Source of the DNA: Acidibrevibacterium fodinaquatile
GTDB taxonomy: Bacteria > Pseudomonadota > Alphaproteobacteria > Acetobacterales > Acetobacteraceae
Reading direction: 5' to 3'
Length of the DNA: 64,000 nucleotides
NCBI RefSeq assembly: GCF_003352165.1
Contig: NZ_CP029176.1
Location: forward strand, 992,001-1,056,000
The notes under the pieces were generated by a model. The model was not told the DNA's origin. It saw only the letters and a list, made by a program, of their open reading frames with translations, and ran no database searches. Of this stretch, positions 18,321 to 26,607 are shown one piece after another. The translations under genes and the position numbers were made by a program. Within the stretch, counting starts at the first letter, position 1. Every line of letters begins with the position of its first letter.

Positions 18321-19661
18321 GTGGGCGAGCGGCCTGAGGCGGGAATGGTATCGCGGCGCCCGGCGCGCGGGCTCGCCGGGGTGGCGCGCGTGCCGGGGGA
18401 CAAATCGATCAGCCATCGGGCGCTGATGCTCGGCGCGCTCGCGCTCGGCGAGAGCCGGATCACCGGCCTGCTCGAAGGGGAAGACGTGCTGCGGACGGCG
18501 GCGGCGATGCGGGCGTTGGGCGCTGCCGTGACGCGCGAGGGGGATGGCGACTGGCGCGTCGCCGGGCGCGGGGTTGGCGGCATCGTCGAGCCCGAAGATG
18601 TGCTGGACATGGGCAATTCCGGCACCGCGGCGCGGCTCCTCGCCGGCATTCTCGCAAGCCACCCGATTTTTTCGGTGCTCACCGGCGATGCCAGCCTCCG
18701 CCGCCGGCCGATGCGCCGGGTGATGACACCGCTCGCCGCCTCTGGTGCGACATTTTCCGCCCGCGCCGGCGGCAGGATGCCGCTCGCGATCGCCGGCACC
18801 GGCGCGGCGCTGCCGATCACCTACCGCCTGCCGGTGGCCTCGGCGCAGGTGAAATCGGCGATTTTGCTCGCCGGCCTCAACGCCCGCGGGATCACCCGCG
18901 TCGAGGAGCCGGTGGCAACACGCGATCACTCGGAAAACATGCTGCGCCATTTCGGGGCCAGCGTTTCGGTGAGCGATGACGGGGAGGGGCGGGTGATCGA
19001 ACTCGCCGGCCTGCCGGAATTGCGTTGCGCCGACATCGCCGTGCCGGGCGATCCTTCCTCGGCGGCATTCCCGCTGGTTGCCGCGCTTCTCGTGCCCGAT
19101 TCGGCGATCACGCTGCCGGGGATCGGCCTCAATCCGCTGCGCACTGGCCTTTTTGCGACGCTCGCGGAAATGGGGGCGGGCATCGTGATCGAAAATCGCC
19201 GGATCAGCGGCGGTGAGCCGGTCGGCGATCTCGCCGTCCGCCACGCGGCGCTCCGGGGCGTCGATGTGCCGGCGGCGCGCGCCCCGAGCATGATCGACGA
19301 ATATCCTATCCTCGCCGTCGCCGCCGCGTGCGCGCGCGGCACGACGCGGCTCCGTGGGCTCGCTGAATTGCGCGTGAAAGAGAGCGACCGGCTTGCCGCA
19401 ACGGCGGCACTGCTCGCTGGCAATGGCGTTCGGGTCGCGATCGAGGATGACGATCTCATCATCCACGGCGCCGGCGCGCCGACGCCGGGGGGCGGGATGG
19501 TCGCGACCGGGATGGATCACCGCATCGCGATGAGCGCGCTGGTGCTCGGGCTCGCGAGCGTCGCGCCGGTTGCGATCGACGATGCCCGTTTCATCGAAAC
19601 CAGCTTCCCCGGGTTTGCCCACCTGATGAACGGGCTCGGGGCGGCGATGGCGCCGGCATGA
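18321..19661 (+). CDS. aroA: 3-phosphoshikimate 1-carboxyvinyltransferase (EPSP synthase)
   Basis: 446 residues from GTG 18321 (AGGGAG 8 bases upstream); ATG 18345 is an equally possible start. Catalyses the sixth shikimate-pathway step, shikimate-3-phosphate plus PEP to EPSP. Conserved segments: [14 protein letters not shown] (substrate binding), [68 protein letters not shown] and [12 protein letters not shown]. The PEP-binding stretch [10 protein letters not shown] with Ala after Thr resembles class II (glyphosate-tolerant) enzymes, an inference from motif only. Overlaps cmk by 4 bases. Confidence 0.95.
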   Translation: MGERPEAGMVSRRPARGLAGVARVPGDKSISHRALMLGALALGESRITGLLEGEDVLRTAAAMRALGAAVTREGDGDWRVAGRGVGGIVEPEDVLDMGNSGTAARLLAGILASHPIFSVLTGDASLRRRPMRRVMTPLAASGATFSARAGGRMPLAIAGTGAALPITYRLPVASAQVKSAILLAGLNARGITRVEEPVATRDHSENMLRHFGASVSVSDDGEGRVIELAGLPELRCADIAVPGDPSSAAFPLVAALLVPDSAITLPGIGLNPLRTGLFATLAEMGAGIVIENRRISGGEPVGDLAVRHAALRGVDVPAARAPSMIDEYPILAVAAACARGTTRLRGLAELRVKESDRLAATAALLAGNGVRVAIEDDDLIIHGAGAPTPGGGMVATGMDHRIAMSALVLGLASVAPVAIDDARFIETSFPGFAHLMNGLGAAMAPA

Positions 19662-20305
19662 TGGCGCCACCGCTCACCATTGCGATCGACGGGCCGGCGG
19701 CGGCGGGGAAGGGGACGCTCGCCCGCCGCCTCGCCGCCCATTTCAACCTTCCCTATCTCGATACCGGGCTGCTTTATCGCGCCGTCGGCCGGCGCGTGCT
19801 CGACCATGGCGGCGATCCCGCCGATCCGGCGCAAGCAGCGCAGGCGGCGCGCGCGCTCACCCCCGCCGACCTCACGCGCGACGATCTCCGCACCCAAGCG
19901 GTCGACCGCGCGGCGAGCGCGGTTGCCGGCCAGGCCGCGGTGCGCGCAGCCCTCCTCGACTTTCAGCGCCAGTTTGCGCGCACCCAAGGGGCGGTGCTGG
20001 ATGGGCGCGATATCGGCACGGTGGTTCTGCCCGACGCGACGGCGAAGCTGTTCGTCACCGCCTCGCTCGCCGCGCGCGCTGAGCGGCGTTGGCGCGAGCG
20101 TGGCGCCGTGCTCGGCGCGCTCGCGCAGGTGACGGCGGATTTGGCGGCGCGCGATGCCGAAGACGCGGCGCGCACGATCGCCCCGCTTCGCCCGGCGGCG
20201 GATGCGGTCACGCTCGATACCACCGCCCTTGACGCCGAGGCCGCGTTTCAGGCGGCGCTCGCCCTGGTCGCTGCCGCCATCGGCGCGCGCGCATCGCCTT
20301 CGTGA
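19658..20305 (+). CDS. cmk: Cytidylate kinase
   Basis: 215-residue nucleoside monophosphate kinase that phosphorylates (d)CMP. P-loop [18 protein letters not shown] (9-26), CMP-binding [12 protein letters not shown], the [13 protein letters not shown] segment and the lid region RAERRWRE are intact. ATG at 19658 overlaps the aroA stop (ATGA). aroA-cmk-rpsA is a common proteobacterial order. Length is normal. Confidence 0.95.
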   Translation: MMAPPLTIAIDGPAAAGKGTLARRLAAHFNLPYLDTGLLYRAVGRRVLDHGGDPADPAQAAQAARALTPADLTRDDLRTQAVDRAASAVAGQAAVRAALLDFQRQFARTQGAVLDGRDIGTVVLPDATAKLFVTASLAARAERRWRERGAVLGALAQVTADLAARDAEDAARTIAPLRPAADAVTLDTTALDAEAAFQAALALVAAAIGARASPS

Positions 20306-20348
20306 CCGACGATCACGAGGAAAACCGGCTTGCCGGCGCGGGTTTTAC

Positions 20349-20376
20349 TTGACTCGCGAAGGGTATGGCGTATCTG
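20349..20376 (+). promoter_or_regulatory. Predicted promoter for rpsA
   Basis: TTGACT (20349-20354), 16 bases, then TATCTG (20371-20376) in the 248-base gap between cmk and rpsA. This would give a leader of about 170 bases. E. coli S1 represses its own translation, so a long leader here could be regulatory; I see no defined structure. Confidence 0.5.
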
Positions 20377-20553
20377 TCCGCAACGCCACGCGGCCGGTCC
20401 CCCGGCGGCGTGGCGCGCTGCCGCTTCCGTTCATTCAGGTGTTTCATCGGCCCCTGCGACCTGCACGGGCAAGACGTGTCCGCGACCCGGACGCGCAAAC
20501 CAGGACCGGGTGGCTTTGGCCAGCCCGCGCCACATAAGGATCGACCCATTCCG

Positions 20554-22290
20554 ATGGCTGCCACTGCGTCTGCTACCGCCGCGCCCGGCCGCGATGCCGG
20601 GGGCGAGGATTTCGCCGCCATGCTCGACCAAACCCTCGGCCGCGATGCCGGCTTCGAGGGGTCGGTCATCACCGGCCACGTGCTGCGCCTGACCGATGAA
20701 TTCGCGATCGTCGATGTCGGCCTCAAAAGCGAAGGCCGGGTGCCGCTCAAGGAATTCGCCCCGCCCGGGATGGCCCCGGAGGTCAAACCCGGCGACAGCG
20801 TCGAGCTGTTCGTCGAGCGCTACGAGGATCGCGACGGCGCCATCGTGCTCTCGCGCGAGAAGGCGCGGCGCGAGGAATCCTGGACCAATATCGAAAAGGC
20901 CTTCGCCGCCAACCAGCGCGTGACCGGCACCATCTATGGCCGTGTCAAGGGCGGCTTTACCGTCGATCTCGGCGGCGCCGTCGCCTTCCTGCCGGGAAGC
21001 CAGGTCGATATCCGCCCGGTGCGTGACGTAACGCCGCTGATGGGAACGCCGCAGCCCTTCCAAATCCTGAAAATGGACCGCGCGCGCGGCAATATCGTCG
21101 TCTCGCGCCGCGCCGTGCTCGAGGAGACCCGCGCCGAGCAGCGGACCGAGCTGATCCAGGGCCTCAAGGAAGGCATGATCATCGACGGCGTGGTGAAAAA
21201 CATCACCGATTACGGCGCCTTCGTCGATTTGGGCGGCGTCGATGGCCTGCTCCATGTCACCGACATCGCCTGGCGGCGGATCAACCATCCCGCCGAGGCG
21301 CTGCAGATCGGCCAGCCGGTGCGCGTGCAGGTGATCCGCTTCAACCCCGAAACCCAGCGCATCAGCCTTGGCATGAAGCAGCTCGAGGCCGACCCGTGGG
21401 AGGGGATTGCGGCGAAATACCCGCCGGGGACGAAATTCACCGGCCGTGTCACCAACATCACCGATTATGGTGCGTTCGTCGAACTCGAGCCCGGGGTCGA
21501 GGGATTGGTGCATGTCTCGGAAATGTCGTGGACGAAAAAGAACGTCCATCCCGGCAAGATCGTCGCGACCAGCCAGGAAGTCGAGGTCATGGTGCTCGAC
21601 GTCGATGCCGGCAAGCGGCGCATTTCGCTCGGCCTGAAGCAGGTCCAGGGCAATCCCTGGGAGGTCTTCCTCGATCAGCATCCGATCGGCTCGACGATCG
21701 AGGGCGAGATCCGCAACATCACCGAATTCGGCCTCTTCATCGGTCTCACCGCCGATCTCGATGGCATGGTGCACATGTCCGACATCTCCTGGGACGAGCC
21801 CGGCGAGGTCGCGATCACGAAATATAACAAGGGCGACATCGTGCGCGCCAAGGTGCTCGACGTCGATGTCGAGAAGGAACGCATCAGCCTCGGGATCAAG
21901 CAGTTGCAGGTCGATCCGGCGGCGGATGTGCTCGATCGCATCCACAAGGGCGACATCGTCACCTGCGTCGTGACGGCGGTGCAGTCGAACGGCATCGAGG
22001 TCAAGGTCGACGACGTTCTCGGCGGTTTCATCCGCCGCGCCGAACTCGCCCGCGACAAGGCCGATCAGCGCGCCGAGCGCTTCGCGGTCGGCGAAAAGCT
22101 CGACGCCAAGGTGACGGCGGTCGATCGCGCCGCGCGCAAGCTCAGCCTCACCATCAAGGGCAAGGAAGTGGACGAGGAGAAGCAGGCGATGGCCGATTTC
22201 GGCTCCTCCGATTCCGGCGCGTCCCTCGGTGACATCCTGGGTGCGGCGATCCGCCGGCGTAACCAGCAGGCGCAGCAGGAGACCGAGTAA
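20554..22290 (+). CDS. rpsA: 30S ribosomal protein S1
   Basis: 578 residues from ATG 20554 (MAATASATAAPG); the frame is open upstream to 20365 but that region is a leader with a promoter-like sequence, and bacterial S1 begins close to the first S1 domain. It binds mRNA on the small subunit during initiation. Successive S1/OB repeats are visible (for example GHVLRLTDEFAIVDVGLKSEGRVPL, GTIYGRVKGGFTVDLGG, GVVKNITDYGAFVDLGGVDGLLHVTDI, GRVTNITDYGAFVELEPGVEGLVHVSEMSW, GEIRNITEFGLFIGL). Six repeats in total fit the normal length. Followed by sppA and ihfB. Confidence 0.96.
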   Translation: MAATASATAAPGRDAGGEDFAAMLDQTLGRDAGFEGSVITGHVLRLTDEFAIVDVGLKSEGRVPLKEFAPPGMAPEVKPGDSVELFVERYEDRDGAIVLSREKARREESWTNIEKAFAANQRVTGTIYGRVKGGFTVDLGGAVAFLPGSQVDIRPVRDVTPLMGTPQPFQILKMDRARGNIVVSRRAVLEETRAEQRTELIQGLKEGMIIDGVVKNITDYGAFVDLGGVDGLLHVTDIAWRRINHPAEALQIGQPVRVQVIRFNPETQRISLGMKQLEADPWEGIAAKYPPGTKFTGRVTNITDYGAFVELEPGVEGLVHVSEMSWTKKNVHPGKIVATSQEVEVMVLDVDAGKRRISLGLKQVQGNPWEVFLDQHPIGSTIEGEIRNITEFGLFIGLTADLDGMVHMSDISWDEPGEVAITKYNKGDIVRAKVLDVDVEKERISLGIKQLQVDPAADVLDRIHKGDIVTCVVTAVQSNGIEVKVDDVLGGFIRRAELARDKADQRAERFAVGEKLDAKVTAVDRAARKLSLTIKGKEVDEEKQAMADFGSSDSGASLGDILGAAIRRRNQQAQQETE

Positions 22291-22310
22291 GCGAAGCGCG
22301 GCGCGCGGCG

Positions 22311-23237
22311 ATGAGCCTCGAGGCCGATCTTCTGCTCGATCGGCGGCGCCTCAAGCGCCGCCTCGCGGTGTGGCGGATCGTCGCGGTGCTCGCGCTTGTC
22401 GCAGCACTCGCCGCGGGGTTGGGCGGGAGCGGTGGCGTCGTGCCCGGCCGCCCCCACGTCGCCCGGCTGCTGGTGCGTGGGCTGATCACCGAGGATCGCA
22501 CCTTGACCCGCGCCGTCAGCGCGCTGGCCACCGATCCATCGGTCGCGGCGCTGGTGGTCGAGATCGACAGCCCCGGCGGCTCGGTCGCCGGTGGCGAGAG
22601 CCTGCACGACGCCATCGCCCGGGTTGCGGCAAAAAAGCCGGTGGTCGCGGTGATGGACGGGGTCGCCGCCTCGGCGGGCTACATGATCGCGGTGCCGGCG
22701 GCGCGGATTTTCTGCAGCCCGGCGACGCTCACCGGCTCGATCGGCGTCTTGCTCGAAACCGGTGACGTTTCCGGCCTGCTCGCCAAGCTCGGGGTCAATG
22801 CCGATGCCATCGTCTCCGGCCCGCTCAAGGACCAGCCGAGCTTCACCAAGCCGCTCTCGCCAGAGGGGCGGGTTGCGATGCAATCGCTGGTGATGGATAT
22901 GTATGAGCAGTTCGTCGCCATGGTTGCCGAGGGGCGGCATATGGACGTGGCGCGGGTGCGCGCTCTTGCCGATGGCCGCGCCTATACCGGGCATCAGGCG
23001 CTGCCGCTCGGCCTCGTCGATGAATTTGGCGGCGAGAGCGAGGCGCGGGCGTGGCTCGCGAAAAGCCGCGCGGTGCCGGAAACCCTCCCGGTGAGTGACA
23101 TCGAAACCCGCAGCCTGGCCGAGCGGGTGCTCGGCGGCAATTTCGGCGGGATGCTCTCCATTCCACTGAAAATCTTGTTTTCACAACAGGTTATGCTTGA
23201 CGGCGGATGGGCACTCTGGCAGCCTTCCGGCGAGTGA
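22311..23237 (+). CDS. sppA: Signal peptide peptidase SppA
   Basis: 308-residue inner-membrane serine protease (short, one-domain type) that degrades cleaved signal peptides. It has a single N-terminal membrane anchor (about 20-38), then a ClpP-like fold with IDSPGGSVAGGE (85-96), the nucleophile Ser121 in GVAASAGYM, and the general-base Lys173 in VSGPLKDQPS, the Ser/Lys pair expected for the short form. It starts 20 bases after rpsA on the same strand; sppA between rpsA and ihfB is common in alphaproteobacteria. Confidence 0.93.
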   Translation: MSLEADLLLDRRRLKRRLAVWRIVAVLALVAALAAGLGGSGGVVPGRPHVARLLVRGLITEDRTLTRAVSALATDPSVAALVVEIDSPGGSVAGGESLHDAIARVAAKKPVVAVMDGVAASAGYMIAVPAARIFCSPATLTGSIGVLLETGDVSGLLAKLGVNADAIVSGPLKDQPSFTKPLSPEGRVAMQSLVMDMYEQFVAMVAEGRHMDVARVRALADGRAYTGHQALPLGLVDEFGGESEARAWLAKSRAVPETLPVSDIETRSLAERVLGGNFGGMLSIPLKILFSQQVMLDGGWALWQPSGE

Positions 23238-23291
23238 GGGGCCGCGTGGCATCCTTGGCTGGCGTGGTATCTGGGGGTGAGGATAGAGACC

Positions 23292-23591
23292 ATGACGAAA
23301 TCCGAACTGATCGCTGAGCTCGCGGCCGCCAATCCGCATCTTTACGCGAGCGATGTCGAGAAAATCGTCAACACGATTTTCGCGGAAATCGCCAATGCTT
23401 TGGCGCAGGGCGCGCGCGTTGAGCTGCGTGGCTTCGGCGCTTTCACCGTCAAGCATCGCGAGGCCCGCACCGGGCGCAATCCGCGCACCGGCACGTTGGT
23501 CGAGGTCGAGGAGAAGGGCGTTCCTTTCTTCAAGGCCGGCAAGGAGCTGCGCGAGCGCGTCAATCAGGGCAGTGCGGCGGCGGCTTCCTGA
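23292..23591 (+). CDS. ihfB: Integration host factor subunit beta
   Basis: 99 residues from ATG 23292 ([11 protein letters not shown]); a GTG 5 codons upstream is less likely because the family starts at MTKSEL and GAGG stands 9 bases before the ATG. Small DNA-bending nucleoid protein pairing with IhfA. The DNA-binding arm [30 protein letters not shown] and [23 protein letters not shown] are conserved. Located after rpsA-sppA, as in many alphaproteobacteria. Confidence 0.96.
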   Translation: MTKSELIAELAAANPHLYASDVEKIVNTIFAEIANALAQGARVELRGFGAFTVKHREARTGRNPRTGTLVEVEEKGVPFFKAGKELRERVNQGSAAAAS

Positions 23592-23602
23592 TCGGGCTGC
23601 CG

Positions 23603-23911
23603 ATGCTCCGTTTTTTCCTCCTTCTGCCGCTTTTGCTGCTCATTGTGTTGTTCGTGCTCTCGAACACCGCGCCGGTGGCGCTGCGCCTGTGGCCGACGGG
23701 ATGGAGCCTGCAAGCGCCGCTGGCGCTTGCCGTGCTTGGCGCGATGGCGATCGCGTTTTTGCTCGGGGCGTTGTTCACCTGGCTGCCGGCGCTCGGCGCG
23801 CGGCGCCGGGCGCGGCGGGCGGAAGCGCGGGTTGCGGCGCTCGAGCAGGAGATCGCGACGCTCAAGGCGCGGCCCGGCGACAGCCCGACCCTGCTGCCGC
23901 CTGCCGGCTGA
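23603..23911 (+). CDS. LapA-domain (DUF1049) membrane protein
   Basis: 102 residues with two transmembrane helices (about 4-22 and 38-60) separated by NTAPVALRLWPTGW, the classical LapA/DUF1049 pattern, followed by a short coiled coil (ARRAEARVAALEQEIATLKA). E. coli LapA, with LapB, helps control lipopolysaccharide synthesis; no lapB is adjacent here, so the role is inferred from family only. It sits 11 bases downstream of ihfB and just before trpF. Confidence 0.85.
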   Translation: MLRFFLLLPLLLLIVLFVLSNTAPVALRLWPTGWSLQAPLALAVLGAMAIAFLLGALFTWLPALGARRRARRAEARVAALEQEIATLKARPGDSPTLLPPAG

Positions 23912-23916
23912 TCGCG

Positions 23917-24558
23917 ATGGCCGGCGCCGTGCGGGTCAAAATTTGCGGCATCAATTGCGAAGCCGCTTTCGATGCCGCGGTTGCCGCCGGCGCCGATTGG
24001 CTCGGCTTCGTTTTCTTCCCACCCTCGCCGCGCGCGGTCAGCGCCGAGCGCGCAGCGAAACTCTCGGCGCGGGAGAAAGCCGGGCCGCCACGGGTCGGGT
24101 TGTTCGTCAACCCTTCTTTTGCCGAGATCGCCGCGGTGCTCGCCGTGATCCCGCTCGATATCCTGCAAATCCACGGCCCGGCGGCGATGGCGGCGGCGAT
24201 CCGCGCGGAATTCGGCCGCCCGGTCTGGCGCGCGGTCGGCATCGCGACGGCGGCCGATCTCCCCTCCGATCCCGAAAGCGCCGATGCCCTGCTGTTGGAT
24301 GCGAGCCCGCCGCGCGGCGCGACCCGCCCGGGCGGCAATGCGGTTGCTTTCGACTGGCGTTTGCTGCGGGATTGGCACCCGCCGGCGCCCTGGCTGCTCG
24401 CCGGTGGCCTGACCCCGGAGAATGTCGCCGCGGCGATCGCGATGACCGGCGCGCCGGCGGTTGATGTCTCCTCCGGCGTCGAACGACGGCCGGGCGAGAA
24501 GGATCCAGCCTTGATCCGCGCCTTCATCGCCGCCGCGCATGGCGAAAGTCGCAGGTAA
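23917..24558 (+). CDS. trpF: Phosphoribosylanthranilate isomerase
   Basis: 213 residues from ATG 23917 (MAGAVRVKICGI); the frame is open much further upstream but that part runs through ihfB and lapA in another frame. TIM-barrel enzyme converting phosphoribosylanthranilate to CdRP in tryptophan synthesis. The catalytic cysteine in VKICGI (about residue 10), GADWLGFVFFPPSPRAVS, LQIHGP, LLLDAS and LAGGLTPENVAAAI are present with VDVSSGVERRPGEKD near the end. trpB and trpA, which usually follow trpF, are absent: a terminator and then serB on the opposite strand follow. Confidence 0.93.
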   Translation: MAGAVRVKICGINCEAAFDAAVAAGADWLGFVFFPPSPRAVSAERAAKLSAREKAGPPRVGLFVNPSFAEIAAVLAVIPLDILQIHGPAAMAAAIRAEFGRPVWRAVGIATAADLPSDPESADALLLDASPPRGATRPGGNAVAFDWRLLRDWHPPAPWLLAGGLTPENVAAAIAMTGAPAVDVSSGVERRPGEKDPALIRAFIAAAHGESRR

Positions 24559-24561
24559 AGC

Positions 24562-24586
24562 CTTCTTTTAACTTCCGAAAAAGAAG
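24562..24586 (+). terminator. Weak hairpin downstream of trpF
   Basis: CTTCTTTT (24562-24569) pairs with AAAAGAAG (24579-24586), 8 bp around a 9-base loop, ending 28 bases after the trpF stop and followed by CAAAAAGACTTTTT. AT-rich in contrast with the surroundings; it may be the first half of a two-part terminator with the stem at 24649-24690. Confidence 0.4.
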
Positions 24587-24648
24587 CAAAAAGACTTTTT
24601 CCCCGTTCTCTTGCGGAAGCGGCGCCGATGGCACTGCGTCACGGGATA

Positions 24649-24690
24649 AAAGTTTTTTGGTTCTTTTTTTTCAAAAAAGAACGAAACTTT
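24649..24690. terminator. Bidirectional terminator between trpF and serB
   Basis: A two-part stem: AAAGTTT (24649-24655) with AAACTTT (24684-24690), and GTTCTTTTTT (24660-24669) with AAAAAAGAAC (24673-24682) around a 3-base loop. T-runs occur on both strands. It ends 3 bases before the serB stop codon (24694-24696) and follows trpF, so it can terminate both convergent transcripts. Confidence 0.65.
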
Positions 24691-24693
24691 CTT

Positions 24694-25566
24694 TCACTCT
24701 CGAAACTCGCTGAGCCGATACCCCTGCGCGAACAGGGCGGCGCGGAGGGTGCCGTGGGTGATGCGCGCGCGCGCCGCGTCCGCCACCACGGGTTTGGCGC
24801 GAAACGCGATGCCGAGCCCGGCGGTTGCCAGCATGGCGAGATCGTTGGCGCCGTCGCCGATCGCCATCGTCTCGGCGAGCGGGATGGCGTGACGCTGCGC
24901 GAGTTCGCGGAGGATGCGCTCCTTCGCGTTGCGGTCGAGCACCGGCTCGGCGACCGTGCCGGTGAGCACCTGTCCGTCGTCTTGGAGGCGGTTGGCGAAA
25001 TGGGCGGCAAATCCGAGATCCGCGGCGATGCGGGCGGTGAAGAAGGTGAACCCACCGGAGATGAGCGCGGTGACGGCGCCGTGGGCGCGCATCGTCGCGA
25101 TCAGTTCGCGCGCGCCCTCGGTCGCGCGAAGCCGGGCGGCGACGCGATCGAGGGCGGTGAGCCTGGTATCGCGCAGCCGCGCGACGCGGTCGCGGAGCGC
25201 GGTCGCGAAATCGATCTCGCCTGCCATGCTGCGCGCGGTGATGGCGGCGATTTCGGCGCCGATTCCGGCTTCGGCCGCGAGTTCGTCGATCACCTCGGCG
25301 GTGATGATGGTGCTGTCCATGTCGGCGGCCAGCAGACGCTTGCGCCGGCCGGTGCTGGGGAGGCAAAACACATCGATCGGCCGGGCGCCGAGGAGGGCCG
25401 CGATCGCCGCCGGCGGCGGTGGCGCGGGGCAGGGGAGATCGACCGCCTCGCCGGGCGAGAGGATTTCCGCCGGCCCGGCGCGGATGGCATCGGCGATTTC
25501 GGCGACGGTGGCGGCATCGAGGGTGGTCGCCGCGCGGTCGGCGACGAGGGTGAGGACGTAATTCAT
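24694..25566 (-). CDS. serB: Phosphoserine phosphatase
   Basis: 290 residues from ATG 25566 (MNYVLTLVAD); the upstream extension to 25701 is antisense to miaA and rejected. HAD-family phosphatase making L-serine from phosphoserine. Motif I RLLAADMDSTII (nucleophile Asp82, Asp84), motif II VTALISGGFTFF, and motif III MAIGDGANDLAMLATAGLGIAF are all intact. The N-terminal ~75 residues form an ACT-like regulatory domain, as in long SerB proteins. Its start codon overlaps the most likely start of miaA on the other strand. Confidence 0.94.
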   Translation of the reverse strand: MNYVLTLVADRAATTLDAATVAEIADAIRAGPAEILSPGEAVDLPCPAPPPPAAIAALLGARPIDVFCLPSTGRRKRLLAADMDSTIITAEVIDELAAEAGIGAEIAAITARSMAGEIDFATALRDRVARLRDTRLTALDRVAARLRATEGARELIATMRAHGAVTALISGGFTFFTARIAADLGFAAHFANRLQDDGQVLTGTVAEPVLDRNAKERILRELAQRHAIPLAETMAIGDGANDLAMLATAGLGIAFRAKPVVADAARARITHGTLRAALFAQGYRLSEFRE

Positions 25567-26578
25567 GGCGGGCGGACCATGCGGGCGGAATGGCGCCGAG
25601 GCAAGGGGCGGGGTGGCGCTGATCGTTGCCGGGCCGACGGCCTCGGGCAAATCGGCGCTGGCTTTGGCGCTCGCTGAGCGGCTCGGTGGTGTTGTCATCA
25701 ATGCCGATGCGATGCAGCTCTATCGCGATCTCAGGGTTCTGACGGCGCGGCCGTCGGATGCCGACCTCGCCCGCGCGCCGCATGATCTCTATGGCGTGCT
25801 CCCGCCTAGTCCGCCGGCGACTGCCGCTTGGTGGCGGGAGGCGGCGCTCTCTGCGCTCGATCACGCGCGCGGAGAGCGGCGCGTTCCCATTCTCTGCGGC
25901 GGGAGTGGCCTTTATCTGCAGGCGCTGGTCGGGGGGTTGGCTGCGATCCCGCCGGTCTCCGACGCCGCGCGGGAAGAAGCGCGCGCGCGGCTTGCCGCAC
26001 TCGGGCCGGCGGCACTCCATGCTGAACTCGCCGCGCGTGACCCCGAAACCGCCGCGCGCCTCCGCCCGCAGGATTCCCAGCGCATCGCGCGCGCGATGGA
26101 GGTTTTTCTCGCCACCGGGCGCGGGCTTGCCGCCTGGCAGGCGCAAGCCGCGCCGGCGCCGGCGGGCTGGCGGTTCGCGGCCATTCTGCTCGACCCGCCA
26201 CGCGAGGGGTTGCGCGAGGCGATCGCGCGGCGGTTTGTGGCGATGCTCGAGGCCGGCGCGCTCGCGGAGGTGCGGGCGTTGCTCGCGCAAAACCTCGATC
26301 CCGCCTTGCCGCTGCTTCGTGCGCATGGTGTGCCGGAACTCTCGGCCTATCTTCGCGGCGACATCTCGCTCGCCGAGGCCAGGCGGCGGGCCGAGCTGGT
26401 GACCGGGCAATACACCAAGCGCCAGGCGACATGGTTTCGTCACCATCGCTTGAGCCCGGAGATTTATACGATTGATGCGAGAATCGATGATTTCACGCAA
26501 TTTTCGCAAAGAAGCATGGCTGATCTGCTCAATTTTCTAACCTCCGCCGGGTTGACGCCACAAGCCTCCCCGGCCTAG
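25565..26578 (+). CDS. miaA: tRNA dimethylallyltransferase
   Basis: 337 residues from ATG 25565 (GAGG about 9 bases upstream); GTG 25613 with AAGGGG 5 bases upstream is a serious alternative giving 321 residues. It prenylates A37 of tRNAs reading UNN codons. P-loop IVAGPTASGKSALALALAERLGG, NADAMQLYRDLRVLTARP, YLQALVGGLAAIPPVSD and the C-terminal QYTKRQATWFRHH signature are intact. It is divergent from serB and 29 bases upstream of ilvB, so it may share transcription with the ilv genes. Confidence 0.93.
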   Translation: MAGGPCGRNGAEARGGVALIVAGPTASGKSALALALAERLGGVVINADAMQLYRDLRVLTARPSDADLARAPHDLYGVLPPSPPATAAWWREAALSALDHARGERRVPILCGGSGLYLQALVGGLAAIPPVSDAAREEARARLAALGPAALHAELAARDPETAARLRPQDSQRIARAMEVFLATGRGLAAWQAQAAPAPAGWRFAAILLDPPREGLREAIARRFVAMLEAGALAEVRALLAQNLDPALPLLRAHGVPELSAYLRGDISLAEARRRAELVTGQYTKRQATWFRHHRLSPEIYTIDARIDDFTQFSQRSMADLLNFLTSAGLTPQASPA

Positions 26579-26607
26579 TGAACCCGCGAGCTGAGAGGTG
26601 ATGGGCG

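Noticed and set aside
23353-23916. A ~400-residue protein ending in TrpF
   Set aside because: The N-terminal part is a shadow of ihfB and lapA in another frame; TrpF begins at 23917.
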